Shown piece after piece: positions 54,161 to 64,000 of a stretch of DNA of 64,000 bases. This stretch comes from Diprion similis. Lineage: Eukaryota > Arthropoda > Insecta > Hymenoptera > Diprionidae. The stretch's first letter is position 1. Every line of letters starts with the position of its first letter. The position numbers and the translations under genes are program-made. The notes under the pieces were generated by a model. That model worked only from the letters and a program-made list of their open reading frames with translations. It had not been told where the DNA came from and did no database searches. The stretch lies in the NCBI RefSeq assembly GCF_021155765.1, contig NC_060118.1:13466146-13530145 (forward strand), read 5' to 3'.

Positions 54161-57100
54161 TAACGCGATAGAAGCTCTAGGGGAGGCGAGACGAAACGAG
54201 CGAGCAAAGATTTTTCATTTAACTACGATTCCCCCGGCGAAAGACCACCCCCCTATCATCCCTCCATCCCTCCTTCTCTTCCTCTTTCTGCTGCACCTCG
54301 GCTTCTGAGCGATCGAGTTCGGCCGGCGTCGAAATATGGATGTGATGGTACAGTGTATACGTATGTAAGTATGAACCCTCCACCTTGGTTTATGTGATCC
54401 TATATCCTCGCTGAGAGGATACCACCTATACATACATATACATTGACGATGAGAGGATCTTACCAAATTTTCTCTCACAAACGTGGACGCGCTATACGTG
54501 AGAGCGTGAGAAATTGGTTTTGTTCTCATTTGGACGGCTCGTCGCTGTAGCTAGATACTCATCTTAGGATATGATACTGTAAGAATTCCCCGAGTCCCTG
54601 ACGAGAGTGCCAAGAAAATTGTTTCGCAGGTTTCGATTCTTCGGTATTATATCGCTTTCGTTCCTATGCGCGACACTTACTTCGGTGGCTCTTGAAATCA
54701 AGTTTTTATCGATACGTGTTTATCCAATTCCCTACCCATCATGTATCAACAATATATAACCACAGTCTGGAAGTCACCTCCGATAGATACAGAAAACAGA
54801 GAAAGAACCAGCTTCTTACTTATCCATACAGAAAAAATAAAACCTATGATAATCCATACGTAGACAGTCCCACATTTACGTGCAAGTCTTTGCATAGAAA
54901 CACAGAGAATTTTCTATCTACCCGTAAAACCCATACGTGCATCTATCTATCCATAACACACGTGCGCTTCAGGTCTCCACCATATAACGCATCGGAGCAG
55001 AAATACGAAGATGTACGGCCTGCCGGTGTATGTTGGGAATCCATACATAATATACGCCCACACGTTTTTGCACGCGTACCTACAAAATATATAGGGGTGG
55101 GGGGGAGGAGGGTGGAATGGGGGAAGAGGGGGGGGGGGCGACGGCGACGACCGCCACCCGTACAAATAATGCAGAAGCAAAGCCACGTACGTTTTGCGTT
55201 TGACAAACGGGCTTCACAGGGTTAAATTTCACCCTTTGTGCCACCTTTGCTCCCCCCCTCCTCCCTCCACCCTTGCTCAACTCGGCTCGGCTCTGCTTCG
55301 GGGCTCCGGTCCGGCCTCGCCCGGCCTCGCGACACGTCCGAAAACGTACAACACGTGGATTAATCCGTTTGCACGATCAACATCAAACGGTAGCTCTGCA
55401 CCCCGCGTTTGCCGAGGTTTACTGCCTCCGGCGCGCCTGTCCGTCCGTCCATTCGACCGACCAGCAACTCGCCTGCCTCACTGCCCGTGGACCCATAACG
55501 CCCGTTTCCACCGTTTCCACGTACGAACGCCGCTCTCCGCATGCATGTAGTATATAGCTACATATGCGGTGTGTACTCGGCTCGTCCCGCCAATACGGCA
55601 AGTTATCACTTAGGGTGAAGCGATAACTTCTCACGGCACGCGAAGACGGATCGACCGGCAGGGTCGCTTCTGGTGAACCGGCGATACTTGTGTGTCATCT
55701 GCGTACGCCTGGCGGGGGGGGGGGGGGGGGAGAGGGAGGACGAAGGGGTGCAGAGATCACTCGTGAAATATGTCACGTAGACGATCTGCAGTCTCGTTGA
55801 AAAACCGTTCGATTGTGCGACTGAAAGATATCTCTGGTTCCAGGCGGGTAGGGTGAGGTTTTTTCCTCCCCCCCCACCCCTCGGGAAGGGAGACAGGAGA
55901 GCCAGAGAGAGAGAGAGAGAGAGAAAGAGAGCCGCTGTATAGACGAAGAAAATAAAAACACGATATTAACGCACCGCCATCGTTGCGGCACCGTCGCTCC
56001 GTGCCGCTTTTAGCATTATTCCCCGACCACGAGTAGGAGCTGGGGGCCTTGCACTCCGCCACCCCCACCTCCACCCCCACCCGCTGGTCCGGGTTACCGT
56101 CCGCATCGCCGGGATTGTGCAAATGTGCGAACCTGTGTTTATGGTGGCGGTGGTCGCCCTCCACAGCTCGCGCGGTCCTCTCCTCTCCTCTCCTCTCTGT
56201 GCGCGGGGTTTCACTCCCTCCCTCCCTCCCGTTGTGGGGGTGGAAAAAGAGGAAGAGGAAAAATGCGAGAGCAGCAAACCGCCGAGGGAGGGAACGAGAG
56301 GGAGTATAAAAAACCTCTTCGAGCTGGGGAGTGCCGACGAGCAGCGGTGGCAGAGAGTCTGCTGTGTGTTGTGCCAAACGGCTAAGTGTGCGATGCTTTT
56401 GCAACGTATGTGCATGGCTGGTCGATGGGAGCATGTATGCGCGTATATTTCGGCCGCTGTATACGTGTACGGATATTATACACATAACATGCACGTGTGG
56501 ATACGGGAAAAAGAGAAAGAGAAGACCGCGGAATGGGGTGGGGTGGGCTGGGCTGGGTTGGGCTGGGCTGGGCCGGGGGTGGAAAAGAGCTCGGGAGAAA
56601 GGTGGGCGAGTGGCGGTGGGCACGAGAGGAGAAGGCGGGCAGAGAGGTGGATTCTGGCCCCTTTTCTATTTTATTTGCTTTGCAGTCGCGAGGGACGACA
56701 TTTTTCACAGAGCCGTGTGCTTTCAACTGTTATTTCAACAGAAATTCACCACCGGGTTACTATTGTCCCTCAGGATATTCGCGTGATTTCAAGGCTCCCT
56801 TTCGTCCTCTCCTTCTTCTTCATTCCTCTCTATCTTTCTCTCTCTGTGTGTACCATTTTTTCTTCCCTTTACCCACCGTTCCTTTCTTCGCCTTATACCC
56901 ACACTTCGTTTTCAAATTTTTTTTTTCTTCTCCCTGGTCTTTCCATTTATTCACCTATTTTTCCTCTCTCCGCCATTCTTCCTCGCGCCAGTCATTTCAC
57001 GCACTCGGTCATACGCGTTCTCATATCCATACCTCTACTCACGCGTGGGAGTACCGCATAAACGTACCGTATATACATATATATATACGTATATACGTAT

Positions 57101-58197
57101 ATAACTCGGGTAGAGCCTTATAACGGCCGAGGGTGGAATCCGTCGAGGGCTCTGAGTGCAGGGGATGGGCGAGGAGGCGCGACGATTCAAGAGGCGCGTT
57201 TGATGATTCAAACTCGGCGGTTCCGTCGCAGGGCAAGGGAGCTTTCACCTCCCTTTTAACCTCCTCACCGTAGGTACATTCTCTGCCGGTTCGTACCTAC
57301 CCCGTGCCGTGAGCTTTACACGCGAGTTTGCATTCCTCCCCGATACGCGTGCACATTATTTCTACCGAGTGGGTATAATAGAAAGGTACACGATGCGAAT
57401 CGTTATATTTCTTCTCGCGCGTATCCGACCGAGAGCCGTTGATCAACGGGGGTTTGACCCTCTCGTTAACCCTCGTTGATCCTTGTTGGCCCTTCGTCGC
57501 CGTCGCCGTCGTTCGTTCATTCGTTCGTTCGTTCTCTCCTCGGAAATCCCGGTTTCGTCCCTTCGGGACCAGTTTGTTTCGACGAAACTTTTCGCCCCTC
57601 CTCCTCCTCCTCCCCCTCCTCCTCCTCCTCGCAAACTCTCTTCGCACCCTGTCGCCAGTCAATTATCGCCCTCTTTTTCTCGCCTTTCGCCGCCAGCTCA
57701 CGTATTGTATACGTATTATATAGATATATAAAACATATCTCACACAATAATATATCGTACACACATACTATACGCGGCATGTATTCATACAATGTACACA
57801 CACCTAAGCCTGCATATTTGTATACGTTGAAGTAAGTCAGTAATTGGTACGCTCCGTCGAATCGTGCGGAGGCTCATATTACCCAAGACTGTTCTGATAT
57901 ACGTTTCAGGATATGTACAGCATAACATGAGCGAAAAACTCTTGGGGAAACTTTGGCTTTCGGGTCAAAGGGTAGGTGGGCAGGAAAAAAGAAAACGAAA
58001 AGACAGCACAACAAAGCAAAAAAAAAAAAAATAAGGAAAGAAAAAAAAACAAGGACGGAAAGGAAGAGGAAAAGAAATTACTTTCTCGCTCGAGGGAAAT
58101 TGAACGCGTTTACCTATATAGATATACACACGTGTATGCACGTCAAGATCATATATGTGTTGGTGGGTAGGTACGTAGGTATATACCTATATTATAT

Positions 58198-58203
<6 letters not shown>

Positions 58204-58260
<57 letters not shown>
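58204..58260. repeat. (AT)n microsatellite, about 28 units
   Basis: Uninterrupted dinucleotide run. Confidence 0.9.
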
Positions 58261-58264
<4 letters not shown>

Positions 58265-59583
58265 TATACACCCTCTATTCGAGAACCGAATCTTTCCAAC
58301 ACACGTACGCGCGGAGAGAAACGAAATAGTTGAGGTAACTAAATTTTTGCCTTCGCACGTATACATAATATGTGTATAGGTAAACAAATATAAGCTGTAA
58401 ATATAAATAATATAAATGCGAGCGTGAATCTTATGCAATTTATGACGGTGAAAATTTATCGTGCGGGTTCGAATATATATCATAATACGACGCGGTGAAC
58501 ATACGACATCTCTCAAATTACCTTGCTTATTTCGATGACAAAGTAGGCATCCGCTTTCGTACGTAACAATCATCAAACTAACAATAATGATGATAACGTT
58601 GACTATTTTCTGCAATTCATAACTTATTCTTTTTGTCTATAAAATATATGATGTATAGTAACGTCAAAAAAAAAACAACAAAAAAACACACTTATTCGTA
58701 TATAATTTAATATTTATGAAATATACGAGGATGAAGTTTCTCGCAAATGGAATGAATAACGAGTTGATGAAATAAAAATTTTACTTTTCACTCCTACAGT
58801 TGGTACCTACGCAGATTGTGCTGCTGATATACCTACACTCGTTTTTTTGTCATTCCGAAAGCGACTTGAAATATGTGCATATAAAAAAAAAAAAGAAAAA
58901 AAAAGAAGAAGAAAAAAGCCGGCCCACTTGTAGTTGACATATGTAATATTGCGAGAAAAGCTCTATGGCTGTTGTGTATGCACCCCGCGTACGAGTCTAG
59001 TACCCACCCACCTACCCTCCGACCGCCGTTCTTTCCCCGTGAATACCGGAAATGGCAGCGAAGCGGGGTCGGGGAAACCGGCGGAGAAGAATCGTTAATT
59101 GGCCGGTAACTGCACCAGAGGCCGGTTTCCTCTGTCGTGCGAATGAATTGGCCTGGCCTCGGAGGGTGAGAAAAGGGAGAGAAAAAGCCAAGAGGGAGGA
59201 AGAGGACGAGGATACACCCGGTCTCTCGACGCCACGGCTTTCGCCCTCCGTGCATCTCGTTCTTCGACGAGTTTTGCGATCGGTTCGATTCGTTACCGGC
59301 GTCAGGCAGCCGCGTCGGGGGCGGGGGTTGTATCGGGGGACGTGTCTCAAGTTCCCGCGGTTCGACGGTCGGGGTGCGGCGGCAGGCATAATCCGGGGCG
59401 AGGGGAAGACGCGGCTCGCTGAACCGTTAAAAATAATTAAATTATACCTGGATTCGAATTAATTTCATTGCCTTAACGAGCCCACCACCCCTCAACCCCC
59501 GCCGGCTCGACTCGAATCTCTGTTCTCGCTCCCAACTTGGCTTCGCTCGCCGCAGTCGACGGCTTCTTTTTTCTCTCCTTCAC

Positions 59584-59618
59584 CTTCCTTCCTTCCTTCC
59601 TTCCTTCCTTCCTTCCTT
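59584..59618. repeat. (TTCC)n microsatellite
   Basis: About eight tetramers; read on the minus strand as a Lys-Glu-Gly-Arg repeat in a chance frame. Confidence 0.85.
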
Positions 59619-61004
59619 TATTCCCTGCAGCACCTGACTCCTTCTCTTTAACCCAACTATACGTATATTTATACACGGCTCCAATTAATAACGTCGGGCC
59701 GAGTATAGCGGCAGGAACCGCAGGATCGAGACCCAGCCGCCTTTTGCCGCGCTTTAACCACCATCTCCTTCTTCCTGGACTCCGAAAATCTTCTCACCGC
59801 CTCTACTTGTAACGATTTTTTAATCGAAAATTCGACGGCCTATTTTCAAGGCAATTTCTTCCTTTCAATCCTGGCGAATCTTCGTTCGAAGCTTACGATG
59901 AAGATGATGTTCTGACGAAAATCGGGGGCTGTTGGGCCCAGATGATTTCTGCAAAAATGGCAGCGGAACCACCGGCAGGTCCTCTTTGTGTCATTGTGCG
60001 TCGGTGTTGGAGCCCGCATGGGACGAAAACGTCGTCGGGTAGGTTCGTAAGAGGCTTTGCTTGCCGGCGCACGCCGCCCGCCGCTTCGTCGTTACTTATT
60101 CATTATAAATGGTCTTCGCTCGAGAGGTTTCCCCGCAATTAAGACGTCTTTTGTCCTCTGGGGAGGGCACTTAACCACTCGGGACTAATATACGAGTACC
60201 AACCATGAGCCGGCGTTGCTCCCTCTCCCTAATCCTCCGACTCGCCTTGCACGAACCGTTTTCCACGCGTAAGCCACCCCGTGCAGGTGGGTGCGATCCT
60301 CGTGGATCCTTGAAGGCAGAAAGCGAAGCCTTCTGGACGATTCGAGGCTCTGTATCATCGTACTTTCGAGTTTCGCCTACTTTCCGGTCTGCCGTAACCG
60401 ATTTCATTTCACAAAGACCTTTCAGACCTTCGCCTTCTCTCCAATGTATACTCACTCGGCTTTTCGCACGTGTACGTCACACGCACAAGCACCCAACCTC
60501 CCCACCTCCCTTTCAAATAATAACTTCACCGTTCTTCGCTCCGAGGTTATAGCTAGCTAAGCCCTCGCCTGTATACCCATTCCTGTAACGCATTCGTTCG
60601 CACACTTTGCTCGTTTGATCCTACTTCCAGATCGTTCCCAATACACCCCAATTGGTCCCGAGGGATTCATTGGCCCTTCGCATTCCGACCCCCCAGCGTC
60701 CTTACGTCACCCGATTACACGTGTTTCGTCAATTAATTTTTTTAACTGCGTGTTCTTTATTTTTCAATAAACACGGTTTCGTTCATTTAAAAGAAATTCA
60801 GCCTCAAATAGTTAGTCTCAAGTCACGAGTAATAATAATTATTTATACCTAATTATCCTGTTCCTAATTCCCTCAGCGTCAAAGATTTGATATTTTTTCC
60901 GAAAACTCGTGACGATTGTAAGAAAAAGACGGCTAATTTAGCGAGAGAAAAATGGAAGAAGAAAATGTAGTATTTTTCTTCGGAACTCGGGAGTTTTTTT
61001 TCTT

Positions 61005-61041
<37 letters not shown>

Positions 61042-62365
61042 TATATATACACACTTGGAACTGGAGCGTCGATTTTTTCTACGGCACACCAACTACAAGG
61101 ATGATAAATCTGATATATCATACCTGTGAGAACATCTTGAAGTATGAAAAATGCGGATGTAAATGAAACTTTCTTTCGTATACGTTTCACCGGAAGACAT
61201 TGTTCCGTTCTTTTGCTTCTTTCTGAATTTTTCACGGTAAGGAGCACTGCGGCGTAGTTTATAAAACGAGGACTAAACGGTCCACGGACCATCGATGCAT
61301 AATCTTATACCGAGACTCCAACATTCGACAACACGTGTTATACACCTACGTGGTAGGAACCTGTGCCTGGGAGTACGAAATTGGAAAAATCCCAGCGTGC
61401 GTGGAGGCGGAGGGTAGCGGATTGTTAAATATTTGTTCATCGTTAGCCGAACGGTGCCCCAGAGGGTTGGCTCGCCGAGGGGTGTGGGGGCGGCATCGCC
61501 GCGGCGCGAGTCAAACGTCCGGGGCCAATTAGCGTTAATTACGGGTCCTTTTCCGCACGGGATCCGGGGGCGAACAGAAGCTTCACCCTGCACCCCCGCC
61601 CCCATACGTTCTGTTTTGATCCCTGCCGTGCCCGCCATTCATCCCCGTTTCGCGAGTTTCCCTCTCCGACCCAAATTCCGTGTACAAGAGGAGCGAATAT
61701 GCGGAAGAAAGTACAGCCGGCTCGAGAGGAAGTGGCGATAATCGTCGCAGCTCATTGCCAGTAAAAAGCGTAATTACTTTTACACGCTCGTGGAGGGCGC
61801 GATTTGAGTCAGTGGGTCTCGGCCGCTGGGACACGCCGGATGTGCGGAATCGTGTAGCTACGTCGGGGATGCTGGGTGGCGGGGGTTGTTGCCAGGAACA
61901 CGGAGGAGCAGGGGTTTAATGGACGCGGACGACCGGGGCTGTAAGCCCACCCTGTCGCCCCTGTTCGGCAATAATGCCGCATTACAGCGTATTAGAGCGT
62001 ATTTTGCGAGCGTCAATATTGACGGAAGCTTGAAACACCCCCCTCCCTCCGAGCACCCTTCGCCGGCCCGCCATCCCCGAAATGACGATGATGCGCGTGT
62101 ACGTCACGGTTATCAGGAACACTCCGCTCCACTATTTTATCCCCAATACGATCATTCGCTGGCACGATGTGATACGGTATTGCACGGTTGTTGGAGACAA
62201 ATTTTCGGTGAAACACTAGCGGCATTGTACTGTCACGTACCTTACACCGTTCTTCGTAGTGCTTACGTTAATCGGTCGAGAGTAGGTTATATAACCTGGG
62301 TCAAGCAGACGATAGAGAATTATTAATTAAGGGGACACGTGAGTGAAATTATAGATCTACGATAC

Positions 62366-62368
<3 letters not shown>

Positions 62369-62398
<30 letters not shown>
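62369..62398. repeat. Poly-T run of 30
   Basis: Homopolymer; length may vary with assembly. Confidence 0.85.
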
Positions 62399-62400
<2 letters not shown>

Positions 62401-64000
62401 TTCGTTCGTACATGGTTTTGGATAAGCAATGATGTTCCATGCGGGAAAACAATTCCGGTAAAATCTTTGCTACTTTTGAAATTGAAATTTTTTTAACGAA
62501 GAAGAGCGTCGCAAAATCAATGCCTGGAGTTGTTCGATATAGTTAACATGACGTGTGGAAAAAATTGGTGAATCTTGATATCAGGTGGGTATTGAAGGCG
62601 GACATACGTTTTTAAGTAATTAAAAACTAGTAAAAGACCCTTTTTCGTACTAGCAAGCTCCTCAATGTCATGTTTTAGGATTTGTATTATCACGAGATGT
62701 AGATCTAGGGGTAGCGGAAGTAGCAGGAGTGAGACGAGAAAGTCCAAAAAAATGTTACAGTAACGAGGTTTGTATATTCACATAAATTTCATTCTTCGTT
62801 GTTGAAAAATATGAATTTCAGAAACAAGGAAGATATTGCCGGAATTGTTTGTCGGCATGAGACATAATTTCTCATCCAAAAGCATGTAGAAGAAAAAATT
62901 ATTTCGACCATATTTAAAAACCGATACCCTAATCACGGTGAATCCCTTTTTGCGTCGAATTTCAAAACGCAAAATCAAAAAATATCCCCGTCTAAAGAGT
63001 TGAAACAATTCTATAATCTTTCGGGAGGCTGGTAGGCGTAGGTGGTTAAAAAATCTAAAAATTTCGCTCCTAGATTCTTCGTCATCCTGTATACAATATA
63101 TGCATATTATACACGTGACGTTGAATACACGTCACCGTTAATACCACGACGCTACGTGTCGTTGCCCGTTGAGGTTGACGGCGGGGGTGTATGTACGTGT
63201 CGCGAGACGGAGAAAAATAACGGTCCTAAAATTACGCCGGCAAAACATTACCAGGTCACATAATCCCGCACATAGGATATAAGGGCAGGTAATGCTTCGA
63301 AGGGTGGCGGAGGGCGGAGGGCGGAGGGCGGCATAACGTCCCTGCGGGACTCGAAAACGGCGCATAAACTGCGGAATAGTGCGAATTGCGGAAGGACTAT
63401 ACGCCCGACAACGGAGACGCACATAAGCGCGGAGGTTACCTGCGAATAAACCATACCGTCTGCGGACGGGCCGCAACAATGGATCCTGGTATTACGTCGG
63501 CGTGCCTGGGAACGGGACGAAACTTTTCAGCCCTGGCTATGCCGTATATCTATATACACGCCCCCGAGAAACAATACCGGGCGTTGCGGGGGCTGATACC
63601 CCCCGTCACGGTTTAATTAAACGCATCGTCAGCTCCGTACGACGACCCGGTTGCTCTCGCGCCCCGGCACAGCATCCCCGATCCGCGCGGACGCAACGTA
63701 ACGCAACGCAACGCAAACGTAACAGCTCGTGCCTTCGGCCTTCTTCCTGTCCCGCACGCTGGCTATATCAATCTCGACGTTACTCCGCCTGCAGGATATA
63801 GGGGATGAAGGAAAAGCAGAGACTCGTGGTATGTTCCCTATGCGAGTAAAAAATCCGTAACATATTCTAGGACATTTTCAGGACACAAGAAAAATTCAAG
63901 GGTAGTTTTCAGGACCTTCGAAGGACGTCAAAATTCAAGGTCGGAAGTTTTCTTTGCTCGTTGACGTGACCGGCAATACCGAAGGCTTAAGTAATCGATG

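Larger units (their letters stand above)
53995..64000. other. Upstream region of the Ig-receptor gene, no exon identified
   Basis: Probably the first intron and upstream DNA of the minus-strand Ig receptor. I saw no convincing signal-peptide exon with a phase-1 donor. Long open frames at 55757-57123 on both strands are GA/GC-rich low complexity. Simple repeats: (GAC)n 54129-54160, G run 55714-55730, (AT)n 58204-58260, (TTCC)n 59584-59618, AT run 61007-61039, 30-T run 62369-62398, GGAGGGC repeats near 63306-63330, AACGC repeats near 63690-63716. Confidence 0.5.

Noticed and set aside
55757-57123. Long open frames on both strands (up to 314 residues)
   Set aside because: They overlap each other in GA/GC-rich low-complexity DNA, have no domain, and translate into repetitive Arg, Gly, Ser or Pro stretches.
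58833-59255. Minus-strand frame with a hydrophobic N-terminus, tested as the Ig-receptor signal-peptide exon
   Set aside because: The hydrophobic run is short, the rest is Pro/Arg-rich, and I found no good phase-1 donor after it.
62517-62747. Minus-strand frame beginning with a leucine-rich run like a signal peptide
   Set aside because: It sits in AT-rich DNA without a suitable phase-1 donor close behind the hydrophobic run; likely chance.
63840-64000. Repeat-like words (AGGACATTTTCAGGAC and similar) at the window end
   Set aside because: Loosely like the CCTGGAAA-type elements, but too short and cut by the window end to call.

Overview
The window is insect nuclear DNA with spliced genes: GT-AG introns, DRE-type promoter motifs, and proteins with clear insect orthologues. 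A hymenopteran source is plausible, but nothing in the sequence proves it. Exon coordinates below come from joining reading frames at GT/AG sites by eye; the joined frames close without a break in every gene.

Layout. (1) 1-972, plus strand: last three visible exons of RCC1, the Ran exchange factor; the 5' part lies outside the window. (2) 2008-2298, minus strand: a complete single-exon Tim10, converging on RCC1. (3) 3468-5267, plus strand: complete five-exon Edc3 (LSm, FDF and YjeF_N domains), divergent from Tim10, with a DRE-like palindrome upstream. (4) 9080-13807, plus strand: complete Nedd4 HECT ubiquitin ligase (C2, three WW, HECT) in 14 exons, plus a probable alternative first coding exon at 7688-7864. 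(5) 19646-35211, plus strand: complete nine-exon transmembrane semaphorin of the Sema-1a type. It has an 11.7-kb first intron full of repeats and a second intron almost filled by a foldback element. (6) 48538-53994, minus strand: eleven exons of a five-Ig transmembrane cell-adhesion receptor, lacking only its signal-peptide exon, which I could not find before the window end.

The genes do not form a functional cluster. RCC1, Tim10 and Edc3 are housekeeping genes. Nedd4, the semaphorin and the Ig receptor act in signalling and neural wiring, with long introns and long AT-rich or microsatellite-rich flanks. About two thirds of the window is non-coding: simple repeats, two copies of a ~550-bp foldback element, two copies of a ~315-bp dispersed repeat, two other terminal-inverted-repeat elements, and a ~600-bp imperfect inverted repeat.

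Best leads: (a) the semaphorin frame continues past its TGA for 111 more codons in a GC-rich, Ser/Pro-rich block that ends exactly where base composition drops, so stop-codon readthrough is possible; (b) a foldback element occupies most of semaphorin intron 2; (c) Nedd4 has two phase-compatible first exons and a symmetric acidic cassette exon; (d) a tetranucleotide microsatellite takes the place of the polypyrimidine tract at a splice acceptor of the Ig receptor. I found no convincing new multi-gene system.
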